Source: Gari tellinella (Eukaryota > Mollusca > Bivalvia > Cardiida > Psammobiidae). Taken from it: a stretch of 64,000 bases of DNA. The position numbers and the translations under genes are program-made. A model generated the notes under the pieces. That model did no database searches. It was given only the letters and a program-made list of their open reading frames with translations, and was not told where the DNA came from. Numbering within the stretch: the first letter of the stretch is position 1; every line of letters starts with the position of its first letter. The DNA is taken from positions 16,640,540-16,704,539 of the forward strand of contig OV277861.1 in assembly GCA_922989275.2 (NCBI GenBank), in the 5' to 3' direction. Positions 1-11,678 of the stretch are shown one piece after another.

Positions 1-467
1 GATAAATTGTTCACTCAAAGCGCAAGATTGGCTAATCGAAAACGGGAGCATCTAGTCAGGGACTTAAACGAAAATCATTTATATTTAGCTTGATTGATAT
101 GTTTCATCTTTTAGAATCCTTCACCGACAGCCGACTAAAGAATTTCACGTTATCCCGACTATCTATCACAAGGTCTCAAACAAAATAGCCCTCCACAATA
201 TAAATTTCAGGTTTATCACTGTTATAAGTAGGCTAGTTCTTTGAGGAGGTCTTTATTTCAGTGTCGTAAAAAGCAATTTTAATTTTAAATTTCCAATATT
301 CTGTGATCTTAAACCGTTGATATATTTGTTTATACTCAATATGGTCGAAAAAGTCCCCGCGTATACGAAATCCAAAGACAATGATTGCTTTCAAAATTGA
401 AGACAGCGGGTTATTTTCGGCATTGTGGCTGTAGATTCATTGCAAACGTTTTTAAACCAGACCAGGT
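1..467. other. No recognisable feature
   Basis: AT-rich unique-looking DNA. I see no open frame with coding character, no tandem repeat and no terminal-repeat element here. Confidence 0.5.
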
Positions 468-697
468 GCCTGTTTCATAAAACTTCGTACGAAAAAAACG
501 GTCGTAAGTCAAAGCTTTAAAATACATTTAATTTTTGTTTTCTCTATCTAATCCCGTCTTGTGACATCTCTTTGGAATCGTCTGTTCAAGACGATTCCAA
601 AGAAATATCACAAGGCAGGATTAGATGGAGAAATAAATAATAATTGAGACTTTATAATCTGACAAATGTTGTCTTACGAATTTTATGAAACGGGCCC
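468..697. mobile_element. Foldback/MITE with GTTTCATAAAA ends
   Basis: Imperfect inverted repeat spanning about 230 bp. The left end reads GCCTGTTTCATAAAA and the right end reads TTTTATGAAACGGGC. The centre is a strong stem: GGAATCGTCT at about 574-583 pairs with AGACGATTCC at 589-598, and both arms then continue outward with mismatches (TGTGACATCTCTT against AAGAAATATCACA). There is no coding capacity. A non-autonomous DNA element is the simplest reading; the family is not recognised. The GAATCGTCT stem recurs in the centre of family L copies at 38.8, 39.5 and 51.7 kb. Confidence 0.6.
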
Positions 698-838
698 AGG
701 CGCTGAATAACCCTACGCTTGATCAGTACTAAAACTGGTCGTAACTCGTAACTCATATCGATATTTTGTCAGTCGAACATACTTGAAACCTAATTTAAAA
801 CGATAGAACACCCAAAAAGGAAGGCATGAAAGCGGGAT

Positions 839-965
839 ACAGTGAAGAACCTGTTATTCTTTCCCACTTACCGCGTTTCAAAACCGTTTCAAACGCGTTT
901 AGCGTTTATGCGTTTACATGCGCATATAAACGCGTTTACTCCGTTTATAAACGCAAGGGAGATAC
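839..965. mobile_element. Family A-related fragment with Tn-GCGTTTA repeats
   Basis: Begins ACAGTGAAGAACCTGTTATT, a diverged family A terminus, and runs into short repeats of GCGTTTA/TAAACGC. The hairpin core and the second terminus are missing. It resembles the fragment at 25225-25413. The open frame across it (826-1074) is only repeat sequence. Confidence 0.5.
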
Positions 966-1442
966 TCCATGTCGGTCAGGCGTTCCCATTCAGATCTTAT
1001 TCCTTAATTCAGCAAAAATAGCGTTTTGCCATCTTTTATATACATCTGAGCTTACTTTGATCTACGTACAGTAGTTACTTGTCGTTATACAATATCTACC
1101 AGTTTTTAAAAAACAACAAACAAACAAACTTATTCAGCATCATTTCGTTCACTTAAACGTGTTTGTTACATGTATACAATTTGTTTCAACCTAAACTCCC
1201 GCAGATGTTAAGCTGCTGAATATGTGTCATCTGCTTTACTTTTCGTCATTAAAAATCTTTTTGTGATTTATAAATAAAAATTTCTGCGCTGTAAGATCCA
1301 GATCATATACCTGACGAATGATATTATTTGAGATATTAAATTCTACACGTACCTTCTGAAAAATAAATACATATAGGTCTTTAAATGACACAATGTATTC
1401 TAACACTCTAAAGGTACCCGCTTTAGTCCTTAGCTACAATGT
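966..1442. other. No recognisable feature
   Basis: AT-rich DNA with no supported gene or repeat. A short AACAAACAAACAAA run near 1112 is the only simple sequence. Confidence 0.45.
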
Positions 1443-1685
1443 ACGAGGGGTGTAACGAAGTATTTTTGACCCCCATCGAAAAAAGATCCTAGGTCATAAT
1501 TCGACGACGTAGAATGACTCCCGGTCATTTTTCGATATCGTACAATGACCCCCGGTCATAATTCGACGTCGAAATTTGACCCTCCGGTCATAGAACTATG
1601 ACTCCCCTCATGAAGTATTTTAACCCTCCTGAAATATATCGACCCCCATCGAATAATGACCCCCTACCCTCTCCAGCAATTAAGC
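1443..1685 (-). repeat. Dispersed element with TGACCCCCGGTCA minisatellite
   Basis: Starts at GTAACGAAGTATTTTTGACC and then holds about six imperfect units of about 31 bp, each built from a GACCCCCGGTCA block and a TTCGACGTCG block. The reverse complement of the same end, TACTTCGTTACAGG, and the same units are found at 24700-24836. A related but more regular array is at 22190-22385. No coding capacity. Confidence 0.6.
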
Positions 1686-2560
1686 GACACAGTTTAACCC
1701 ATTGGACCCTAGCGACGAGTATATTAGTTATTTACAAACAGTGTCCATGTTAATAGTACACTTGTCCTTTGTAAACAAAGTAGACCCAGATCAGACTTTA
1801 CCCACAGGAACCCTTTGATATTTGTCAGTTTTGAAATGTATTGTATAAAACAACTCTAGCTAGTCGAAAATTGACTTGACATAACTAGAAAAACTTCAAT
1901 TGTTCACTTGAATTTTCAGGTGTGAATGAGTTAAAAGATACGTACAATTTAGATGATAAACATGTCAAAATTTAAACTTATGATAAGCACGCCATGAGAA
2001 CGTATACAGTATACTAAATGCTGTTCCCGAGGGATACCGTTAACCTGGTGTCTATGTAATAGATACACGACGGGTTTCCCTTTAAAAGTGTACGGTATCA
2101 ATCGTAATAAGACTGTTTCGCGAGGACGACAACAATTTGTCCGAGGCGAAGGCGAACGAGTCGCTGTATCTGACTTATACGTAGATTTTAATAAATACCT
2201 TACACCGAGTCAATGATAATTGTGGCCAATGTATTATAGCAAATTAATATATCCATTTCTAAAATATTGAAATTCACGTAAACCAACTATTATTTTCATT
2301 GGTCCTTTTTATAACTTGCACGAGCATTCCGTGCAGCCTGTGTGCCGGGTCATGCCGTAAAGTAACTATGTGTTTGTTTGTCTGCGCTCAGAATTAGTAT
2401 TCAGCTAGTAAGGTAAGTGCTGTATGTATCAATTTAGGTGACATCTTATTTTAGGCATTTTGCTTTAAGGTCAATAAATTTTATCATTTTAGCCCGATAT
2501 GATTCCTTTTTCGCTCCTTTATAATCAAACCAAGGACCAGATATTTTTCTCCTGTGCAGG
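1686..2560. other. Mostly unique DNA
   Basis: No supported gene. 1780-1825 (AAAGTAGACCCAGATCAGAC) resembles a decayed arm of hairpin core 1, like the variant at 62805-62875. The rest shows nothing I can name. Confidence 0.35.
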
Positions 2561-2937
2561 CACAATATTAAATAGCGTTGTTTATTCTTGCACTGCCATA
2601 TTGTCGTCTGCTTTGAAATTGCTGTCTGCACTTATTTTCCAACACAAAGTTTCGGGATTTGATTGCACGTATCAAGTGTCTATCAGTTTGTATCCTTTTC
2701 AAACGCTGAGTTACTGTGTGTTTGATATTGATCCAAACTATTTGCAAAAGTTCGTTATCCCTTATCGTGCTGAATTGCCGTCTGCTTCAAACTTAAAAGT
2801 ATCGTCTGCGGAGAATCTCAAAATCTTTCTTATGCTTTTCAAATTGAATTAAAAATGAAAATCAGTGCCAAACAATTTGGATCCAGATCACATGCCGCGT
2901 AAAACGGCGTCTTCTAGGGATCTAAACTGTTTGCAAA
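2561..2937. mobile_element. Decayed core-1 MITE remnants
   Basis: Three TTGYCGTCTGC motifs (near 2601, 2777 and 2806) and a degraded CCAAACTATTTGCAAA arm near 2733 precede a diverged core-1 hairpin at 2869-2937. In that hairpin CAAACAATTTGGATCC pairs with GGATCTAAACTGTTTG around GCCGCG and CGGCGTC. The 117-codon frame at 2499-2852 runs through this repeat material and is not credible as a gene. Confidence 0.5.
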
Positions 2938-3429
2938 TGTTAGCCAAGCGGTACTCACAGTGGAAAAACGTTGACACGACGTCATAACGTTGAGAAACTT
3001 TCAGATTCACGCTGGCTTTGAGCGGAAACCATCACCGATTGTATTATTTGAAGAAACTTGTAGCACAAACTATATATTTTCTTAAAGCAGGGACAATACC
3101 CTACCTGGTCACGCCAATTTGAATAATATCTTGAGACTTTAATTTGGCTTTTGATAGACGTTAACATTTTTTTCGCCGAAAAAATTGCATGTAACATGTA
3201 ACACGGTTGAAGATGCGCTTTTAGTAAAACCGTCAAATCTGCCAAACGAGACGTCTGACTCCCACCACATGTTCCGCCAAAGTATTGTCTGTATTAATGC
3301 TGTGACGTCAAGAGCATTTACTGAATTTCAGTCGATAAATCTGTATGAAATCAAAGTTGCAAATTGGACAAAAAAGTGTAACACTGTCAAAATTTGGACG
3401 TAAAAAACTTAAGTACTGTTTTCAATTCA

Positions 3430-3790
3430 TTCTTATTCATTTAATTTTATGTAAAAGACATTGAAAATTCATGAAAAAAATACTTTTTTTGTCTTGTTTT
3501 AAAAAATATATTTGATTTAAATTTATTCTAAAAGTTGCAAAAGTTATTGAGGATTTTCTTTGTCTACATGCATTGTCCCAAACTCGCTGAAAATCAGAAA
3601 ACCAATTTTTATCTTAGTTCCAGGTTTTTTCTTATAAATGAATTTATTAACCAAGTTTTTTTCAGTAAAAAGGAAAAAATACGTTTTTTCTTAAGTTTTT
3701 AAAAATGTTTACTTCAATAGAATCGCTCAAGTTTTGTGAAAAATATGGACTTTTTTCTTTGTCTACATGCGATGTCCCAGTCTAAGAATC
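3430..3790 (+). repeat. Diverged tandem duplication, period about 198 bp
   Basis: TTTGTCTACATGCATTGTCC at about 3559 recurs as TTTGTCTACATGCGATGTCC at about 3757. The T-rich sequence before each (ATACTTTTTTTGTCTTG against ATACGTTTTTTCTTAAG) also aligns. This looks like one old tandem duplication in AT-rich DNA. Confidence 0.45.
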
Positions 3791-4475
3791 TGACGTTAAG
3801 TTTATAACGTCAACGTTTCAATCGATAAATAAGAAAGGTTGTCGAACAGGCAATGTGTGTAAAACTATCGCTTTTGTTATTACCCTACCATATGCTTCAA
3901 AAATGTTTGATACCTGGATCGACTTTTATGCTTTGATTCGTTTATTTCACAAAATTGTCGTCTGAAAAGCAGAATAGTAATAATCGAATTTCAATATCCA
4001 AACACGGATCCAGAGGGGGTTGGGATCAGGGTGTTTTTTTGTACAGTAAAATTAACATTTTCAATGATAGCCTCACCCCCACCCCGAGATCGGTTGGGTC
4101 CCTCTGAATTTGTCACAAACCCTGTAATTAAGTACGAAAACAACGAAAACGTATTGATTAAAGTTGATAACAAAAAGGTCATCAGAAATCCCCCCTTAAA
4201 AATAGTCTGGATCGGCGCATGTTATCAATTAGATTTCTCTCAGGAAGAGGGTCCAACATGTTGATGACCTTTATTTTAAGTGATCGATTTTTGTAGCTAT
4301 CAGCTATTTTCAGAGGGGTCCAACCAATCTCAGAAGGGGGGATCCAACATTTGGGGACGGTATATTTACAGTACACAAATCACTACGGACCACCGGAACC
4401 CCCTCCTCCTCCCTCGGGATCCGCGCATGAATCGCAGAAAAAACCGACATTTATTTAAATAATGCAGCATTCAGT
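3791..4475. other. No supported gene
   Basis: Short opposing open frames (for example 3991-4182 and 4031-4264) show no coding character. The G-rich and C-rich strings (GATCCAGAGGGGG at 4008, CCCCCACCCCGAG at 4077) suggest a decayed dispersed repeat, family unknown. Confidence 0.35.
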
Positions 4476-4479
4476 ATGA

Positions 4480-4732
4480 CCAAACCATCTTTCAAACCGA
4501 AGCTTTCGGCCAAGGACAATGCCTTTAGATCCACAATCTAAGTACAAATTAATCAAACAGCATGTTGCATTAGTACCAGGGTTGTGAGTTAGATCTCCTG
4601 CCGGACCAAGACCTTTGGATGATACTTTATAAACCGAGGTCCGATGTCTGAGTGCTTTACACTTGGCATCTAAAAGAACCAGAGAACTCTTTCGACAATA
4701 AGAGTAGGGCATCGCGCCCGTGTTCTCTGTAT
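4480..4732 (+). mobile_element. SINE-like element
   Basis: GAGTTAGATCTCC (about 4586) resembles a diverged tRNA B box. It is followed by a central domain with ACCTTTGGATG, TGCTTTACACTTGGCATC and AGGGCATCGCGCCCGTGTTC, and then by a TC-rich tail. This order fits a tRNA-derived SINE of the kind common in molluscs, but I cannot match a named family without a search. The minus-strand frame at 4455-4712 is incidental. Confidence 0.45.
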
Positions 4733-4777
4733 CTTTCTCTCTCTCTCTCTCTCTTTCTCTATCTTTCTCTCTTTCTT
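4729..4777 (+). repeat. (TC)n microsatellite
   Basis: TCTTTC/TC simple repeat. It directly follows the SINE-like element and may be its tail. Confidence 0.85.
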
Positions 4778-5220
4778 AAAAAAGGAATTTACTTGTGTAT
4801 AATGTAAATCGTTTAATAGATATAATATTATGGTGATTGGAAATTATTTAATGAGAAAACATTTCACAGCATATCTGCGCACATCATGCACACATACTAA
4901 AGAAGACTAGTTCAAGAAGGTACCAAAATTAGAACAAACAAACAACCAATCTCCCTTGTGACCCTCAATGGCAACATTTTAAGTGCAGTATTTGACAGAT
5001 AAATTATCTGAAAAATATCGAATATTTTCTATGTTCCCTTGATTTGGCCTGAGAAAATGTTTTCTTTAATGGATGTCAGACGCCTATACAAACAGGTATA
5101 TACTGTAAAGTTATTTAATTACTCTTCTCTAATATAAGACAATACTAATTTAATAATTTCATATTTTCAATACTTTTCTTTGATTCCTTTTTATTTTTAT
5201 AGTAAATACATGAATATATA
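4778..5220. other. No recognisable feature
   Basis: AT-rich, with no supported element or gene. Confidence 0.4.
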
Positions 5221-5222
5221 TA

Positions 5223-5423
5223 CAGCAGAACCTCTCTATTACGACCACTAACAAGGAGGCTAATTGTCTGTATAAAAGTCAGGTGACAGCTTAAAGCAAT
5301 TTGAAAGTGAAACAGAGCTGTAGGAGCTTTCTGTTTCACTTTTACATTGCTTTAAGCAGTCACCTGTCTTAAACGACTCATATTTGGACACAATTTAGTG
5401 GTAGTAATAGAAAGGTTCTATTG
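5223..5423. mobile_element. Family F MITE (core 2), intact
   Basis: TA-flanked 201-bp element. Left end CAGCAGAACCTCTCTATTAC, right end GTAATAGAAAGGTTCTATTG. The centre is core 2: AGCTTAAAGCAATTTGAAAG pairs with the CTTTTACATTGCTTTAAGC side, closing on AGCTGTAGGAGCT. No coding capacity. Termini suggest a Tc1/mariner-type non-autonomous element. Confidence 0.75.
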
Positions 5424-5529
5424 TATATACATGTATTAACGATGAAAATTAAAAGATTCAAAATAAAAAGGAATCAAGAGAAGAGTATTGAAAATATGAA
5501 AATATATAAAATATTATATATAAAAAATA

Positions 5530-6000
5530 ATGTTAAGAAAGAAAAATATTTAAGCTCGGTCGGGAATCGAACCCGTGCGGAGAAGGCAAAACAATGTGTG
5601 TGTGTTTTTACCTGTGATGTGACCACTGGGCTACTCGAGAAATCTTACCAGACCTCTTTTTTTATCCGATTAGTATTTCTTAAAACCATAGGTATCACCT
5701 TCATGGTAGCCGTCTGGAAATATAGCTACTTGGAGATGTTATGAAATCTTTATGATTTGTATTTTTCTTGCAAAATAAAAGGAGACGATTCGAACAACTC
5801 GCTTTACTTTTCTTTATTCCAACAGAACCGGTCTAAATTCGAACAATTTGGTCTGTTTAAACGCTAGATACTGAACACTAACAGTAAATACCCCATAACT
5901 CTACAAACCACCCGATAACAGAACCAACTACCGAACACTAAAGTTACAATGTAAGTACCCTACGACGCTACAACTACCCGATAACGACTTTAGCTACTAA
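5530..6000. repeat. Left copy of array-boundary duplication
   Basis: Sequence from ATTTAAGCTCGGTCGGGAAT through ACTACCCGATAACGAC is repeated at 12370-12760 with small indels, in the same order and orientation, and in both places leads straight into a TCTG array. The last 120 bp (ACTACCGAACACTAAA) look like an eroded version of the 20-bp satellite monomer of 13461-18460. Confidence 0.75.
5552..5646 (-). other. tRNA-like sequence (SINE head or tRNA pseudogene)
   Basis: On the minus strand GGTTCGATTCC is a perfect B-box consensus inside a CGGG/CCCG T-stem. About 60 bp upstream, TAGCCCAGTGGT resembles an A box. The acceptor strands pair only at CTCG/CGAG and the region between the boxes is too long and CA-rich for a functional tRNA. 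I read it as a tRNA-derived relic. The copy at 12385-12486 has the same B box. Confidence 0.55.
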
Positions 6001-6881
6001 CTGCGCTATCTATCTCTCTGTCTATGTCTGTATGTTTGTCTTCATGTCTGTGTCTCTATATGTCTCTCTCACTTTTTTCTGCCTCTGGTTCGATGTCCCT
6101 CTGTCTCTCTATGTGTTTCTCTCTCTCTGTCTCTCTCTGTCTGCTTGAATGTCAGTCAATGTCTGTCTCTCTCTGAGTGTCTCTCTATTTCTGTCTCTTT
6201 ATTTCTGTGTCTCCATTTGTCTATGTCTATGAATCTCTCTCTCGCCACCTCTTTCTCTGTCGCTCTGTGTGTGTCTTACTATCTGTTTCTCTGTGTGTAT
6301 GTCTCTCTGTTTCTTTCTGTCTGTGTGTGTGTCTCTCTCTGTCTCTCTCTGTTTTCTCTCTGTCTTTCTTTGACTATCACCTTGACTCTGTCTGTCTCTG
6401 TTTGGTTGTCTGTCTCTCTGTCTCTCTATGTGTTTCTCTTATCTCTGTCTCTCTGCCTCTGCCTCTCTGTATTTCTCTAGCGCTGCCTGTCTGTCATTCT
6501 GTCCCTCTTTCTCTCTCTCTCTATGTCTGCATGTATGTTTGTTTCTCTCTGTGTCTCTCTGTGTCTCTTTATCTTTGTTTATCCCTCTTTCTCTGTATTT
6601 CTGTTTCTGTATCTCTGTTTCTCTCTTTGTCTGTCTCTGACTGTCGCTCTATCTCTCTGTCTCTGTGTTTGTGTCTCTCTCTCCATTTCCCTGTCTATGT
6701 CTTTCTATCTCCCTTTCTCTCTCTCTCTCTTTGTCTGTCCCTGTCTGTCTGTTTCTCTCTCTCTGTCTTGTCTGTTTATGTATGTTTGTATGTGTGTATA
6801 TCCCCCTCTCTCTCTATCTCTCTTTTCTTTCTCTATCTCTTCGTCTGTATGTATGAATGTCTGTATGTCAGCCTCTCTCTA

Positions 6882-6956
<75 letters not shown>

Positions 6957-8272
6957 ATATCTATGTATCTCTGTCTCTCTCTGGCTCTGTCTTTGTCTAT
7001 CTCTGTCTGGCTCTGTCTATGTCCCTGCCTCTTGTTGTCTATGTCTCTGTCTCTCTCTATCTCACTCTGACTTTGTCTGTCTCTCTATATATTTGTCTTT
7101 GTCTTTCTCTGCCTTTGTATCTGTCTCTTTCTGTCTATTTATGTCTGTCTCTGTCTGTCTCTGCCTCTTTCTCTGTCTGTCTCTGTCTCTGTCCGTTTTA
7201 CTGACTCTCTGTCTGTCTCTGTCTTTGACTATCTCCCTCTTTCTCTTCATGTCAGTCTCTCTCTCTCTCTCTCTGTCTCTCTGTGTGTCTCTGTCTGTCT
7301 GTCTGTATGTATGTCTGTCCGTCTGTCTCTCTCTCTGTCTATCTCTCTTTCTTTCTATTCATGCCTGTCTCTGTCTCTCTCTGTTTTTCGGTTCCCATCT
7401 CTGTCTCTGTGTCTCTCTCAGTCTCTTTCCATCCGCCTCACCCTGTATCTCTCTCTCTCTCTCTCTCTCTCTGTATGCATGTCTCTCTGTTTCTCTCTCT
7501 CTCTGCCTATCTTTCTCTTTCTCTGTCTATCTGTCTTTCTATGCCTCTCTCTCTGTCTCTCTCTGCCTCTCTCTCTATCTATCTATCTATCTCTCTGTTT
7601 CTGTCTCTCTTTCTGTCTGTCTCTGTCTGTCTCTTTCTCTCTGTCTCTGTCATTTTCTGTCTCTCTGTGTGTGTCTCTCTCTCTGTTTGTCTCACTCTCT
7701 GTATTTCTTTCTGTCTGTCTGTCTCTTTTTCTTTCTTTCTTTATCTCTCTCTATCTGTCTCATTCTCTGTCCCACTCTGTCTCTCTCTATCTCTCTCTCT
7801 CTATCTATACATCTTTCTATCTCTATTCCTCTCTTTCTGCATCTGTATATGTCTCTGTTTGTCTCTGTCTCTATCTCTCTCTGTCTCTCTCTATCTCTTT
7901 CTCTCTGTGTCTTTCTCCCTCTGTTTTTGTTTCTGTCTTAATTTGTCTCTGGCTATGTCTCTAATTGTCTTTTATTGTCTCTGTTTCTTTCTCTGTTTCT
8001 GTCTATATCTCTCTTCTCTGTCTATGTCTGTCTGTCTGTCTGTCTCTTTCTCTTTCTCTCTTTCTCTCTATCCTTCTCTTTCATTCCCTCTCTCTATTTC
8101 TGTTCATGTCTGTCTCTGTCTCTGTCACTCTCTCTCTCTCTGTCTCTGTCTCTCTCTCCCTCTCTCTATTTCTGTTCATGTCTGTCTCTGTCTTTCTCTG
8201 TTTCTCGGTTCCTATTTCTGTCTCTGTCTCTGTGTCTCTCTCAGTCTCTATCCATCTGTGTCACTCTGTATG

Positions 8273-8307
<35 letters not shown>

Positions 8308-11300
8308 GTCTTTTTCTCTCTATGTCTCTCTCTGTCTCTCTCTGCCTATCTCTATCTATATCTCTGTTTCTGTCTCTCTTTCTGTCTGTCTCTTTCTGTC
8401 CCTCCGTGACTTTCTCTCTCTGTGTTTGTCTCTCTCTCTGTCTTTCTGTCTGTCTCTTTCTGTCTGTCTCTTTCTTTTTTTCTCTCTCTCTCCTTCTTTT
8501 TTTCTCTGAATGTCTGTATGTCTGTCTCTTTCTGTCTCTCTCTCTCTTTATCTCTTTCTCCCTCTATCTTTCTATCTCTCTCTCTTTCTGTCTCTCTTTC
8601 TGTCTCTCTCTGTCTCAGTCTGTCTATCTGTCTGTCTCTGTCTGTCTCTGTCTGTCTATCTGTCTGTCTCTCTGTCTGTCTGGTTGTCTGTCTGGCTGTC
8701 TCTCTCTCTGTCCCTCCATCTCTATCTGTATATATGTCTCTGTCTCTCTCTGTCTCCCTCTCTGTCTCTCTCCCTATGTTTCTGTTCATGTCTGTATCTG
8801 TCTCTCTCTGTTTCTCAGTTTCTATTTCTGTCTTTGTCTCTATGTCTCTCTCAGTCTCTGTCTATATGTCTCACTCTGTATGTATCTGTCTCTTTCTATT
8901 TCTCTCTCTCTCTGTCCCTGTGTCTCTGTGTATCTGTCTCTCCCGGTATCTCTCTGTTTCTGTCTGTCTCTGTCTGTCTCTCTCTGTCTCTCTCTGTATT
9001 TGTCTCTGTCTGTTTCTCTCTGTCTCTGTCTCTCTGTATCTGTTTATCTATGTCTGCCTGTCTCTCTGTCTCTTTCTATCTCTCTCTCTGTCGGTCTTTG
9101 TCTCATTCTGTATGTCTCTCTCTCTATTTCTGTCTATCTCTGTCTTTCTCTCTCTCTGTCTCTCTCTCTCACGCCCTCTCTCTCTGCCTGTGTATATGTC
9201 TCTGTTTGTCTCTGTCTCTGTATGTATCTCTCTGTGTCTATGTCTCTCTTTCTCTGTCTCTCTGTGTATGTATCCCTCTGTTTCTGTCTCTGTATGTCTC
9301 TGGATATGTCTCTAAGTGTCTTTGTTTGTCTCTATATCTTTCTCTGTCTCTTTCTCTATGTCTCTCTTCTCTGTCTCCCTCTATCTCTGACTCTCCCTGT
9401 CTCTGTATATCTGTCTTTCTCTGTCTCTCTCTCTTTCTCTCTCTCAATCTCTCTGTCTGTATTCCTCACTTCCTGTCTCTGTGTATGTCTCTGTTTGTAT
9501 CTGTCTATATCTCTCTGACTCTGTCGCTCCATGTCTGTCTCCCTCTGCTTCTGTTTCTGGCTCTGTCTGTCTGTGGCTATGTCTCTATATGTCTCTGTTT
9601 GTCTCTGTCTCTTCCTGTTTCTGCCCCTCTTTTTTCTCTCTCTCTCTCTGTATCTCTTAATCTATGTATATATGTCTCTGTCTGTCTCTGTCTGTCTCTG
9701 TCTGTCTCTGTCTTTGTCTTTCTCTGTCTCGCTCTGTCTCTGTTTCTGCCTCACGATGTCTCTGTCTCGCTCTGTCCCTGTCTATTTCCGTTTCTCTCTG
9801 ACTCTGTCTGCCTGTCTATGTCTCTCTCTATCTTTGTCTCTGTCTCTTTCTGTCTAACTTTGCATCTGTCTCTGTCTCTTTCTGTCTGTCTCTGTATGTC
9901 TCTCTGTCTCTGTGCCTGTCTCTTTATGTATCTGGCTCTGTCTGTCTGTCTCTGTCTGTCGCTGTCACTCTCCGTCTGTCTGTCTTTGTCTGTATGTCTC
10001 TATGTCTGTCTGTCTATCCCCTTTCTCTGTCTATCTGTCTGTCCGTCTGTCTGTCTCTCTTTTTGTCTCTCTGTCTCTCTCTCTATCTTTGTCGATCTTT
10101 CGATCTCTTTCACTCTCTGTCTGTATGTATGTCCCCTCGTTTTCTCTTTCTCTTTCTCTCTCTTTCTCTATTATTATTTCTGTCTTACCCTCTCTGTTTC
10201 TCTATCTGTCTCTCTTTCTGTTTGTCTGTCTGTCTCCGTCTTTCTGCCTCTCTATGTCTCTCTCTCTATATCTCACTGTCTCTCTCTCTCTGTCTGGCTG
10301 TATGTCTGTCTGTCTGTCTGTATTTCTGTTTGTCTCTGTCTGTTTCTCTGTCTGTCTATATATCTCTATTTCTCTCTCTCTCTCTCTCTCTCTCTGACTG
10401 TCTGTATATCTGTCTTTCTCTGTGTGTCTCACTGTCTCTGTGTGTGTGTGTGTCTCTCTCTCTGTCTCTCTTTCTCTCCCTCTCTCTCTTTCTCTCTCTC
10501 TGACTGTCTGTCTGTCTTTATCTTTGTGTCTCTCTGTCTGTCTGTCTGTCTTTTTCCCTGTCTCTCCCTGTCTCTCTCTCTGTCTCTCTCTGACTTGGTC
10601 TATCTCTCTGTTTGTCTGTCTATCTATGACTCTATTTCTGTCTCTCCGTCTCTGTCTCTCTCTCTCGCTCTCTGTCTGTCTGGCTGTCTGTCTGTCTCTT
10701 TTTCTCTCTCTCTCTCTCTGTCCCTCTGTCTATGTCTGTCTCTCTATCTCTGTCTCTCAGTTTCTGTCTCTCTATGTCTCTCTCTCTTTCTCTGTATGTC
10801 TGTCTCTCTCTTCTCCCTCTGTATATGTATATGTCTCTGTTTATCTCTGTCTCTTTCTCTGTCTCTATCTCCCTCTGTTTCCGCCTCTCTCTATCTATGT
10901 CTCTCTGTGTCTGTCTTCCTCTGTTTCTGTCTCTGTTTGTCTCTGTCCTTTTCTCTATCTCTGTCTCTTTCTCCATCTCTCTCTTCTCTGTCTCTGTCTA
11001 TCTCTGTCTCTCTCTGCTTCTCTCTATATGTATGTCCCATGTCTCTCTCTCTCTCTCTCTCTATCTCTGTCTGTATCTGTCTGTGTCGCTCTGTCTCTGT
11101 CTCTGCCTCACGTTGTCTCTGTCTCTCTATGTTTATGTCTCTCTCTATATTTGTCTATGTCTCTTTGTCTCTCTTTGTCTCTGTCTCTGGCTCTTTCTGT
11201 CTGTCTCTGTGTCTCTGTGTCTCTCTCTCTGCCTCTGTATCCGTCTGTCTGTGTCTGTCTTTGTCTGTCACTCTATGTCTCTCTCTCTGTCTGTTTGTCT

Positions 11301-11497
11301 GTTTGTCTCTGTTTCTGTATGTCTCTATCTGTCTCCCCGTTTCTATTGCTGTCTCTTTCTCTCTGTCTCTCTCTGTCACTATGTCTGTATGTCTCTGTTT
11401 CTGTCTCTCTCTCTGTCTGTCTCCGTCTGTCTGTCTCTCTCGTTCACTATGTTTCTGTCTGTCTCTGTCTGTCTGTCTATCTGTGTCTCTGTCTGTC

Positions 11498-11531
<34 letters not shown>

Positions 11532-11641
11532 CCTGTCTCTGTTTCTCACATTATCTCTTTCAGTCACTGTTTCTTTGTCTCTGTCTCTCTGTCTTTCCGT
11601 CTCTCTGTCTCTCCGTCTCTCTGTATCTCACTCTCTCACAT

Positions 11642-11653
<12 letters not shown>
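6001..11653 (+). repeat. TCTG/TC-rich array, 5.65 kb
   Basis: The plus strand is almost entirely T, C and G in TCTC, TCTG and TCTA steps, with very little A. The array is irregular at monomer level but longer phrases recur, for example TTTCTGTTCATGTCTGTCTC near 8098, 8168 and 8778. Open frames up to 1076 codons (8510-11740) exist on this strand only because A-poor DNA cannot make TAA, TAG or TGA often. They translate to Ser/Leu/Cys/Val runs and are not genes. No promoter or splice structure is visible. Confidence 0.9.
6893..6956 (+). repeat. (TCTA)n microsatellite
   Basis: About 15 uninterrupted CTAT units inside the larger TCTG array, ending at CTATATATCTATG. Confidence 0.9.
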
Positions 11654-11672
<19 letters not shown>

Positions 11673-11678
11673 CTATAT
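11654..11678 (+). repeat. (TA)n microsatellite
   Basis: TATA run at the exact join between the TCTG array and the long inverted repeat. Confidence 0.85.

Noticed and set aside
2499..2852. 117-codon frame as a gene
   Set aside because: Runs through CGTCTGC motifs and worn core-1 arms of MITE remnants.
5552..5646. Functional tRNA gene
   Set aside because: B box is perfect but acceptor stem pairs only over four bases and the inter-box region is too long and CA-rich; the second copy has an insertion there.
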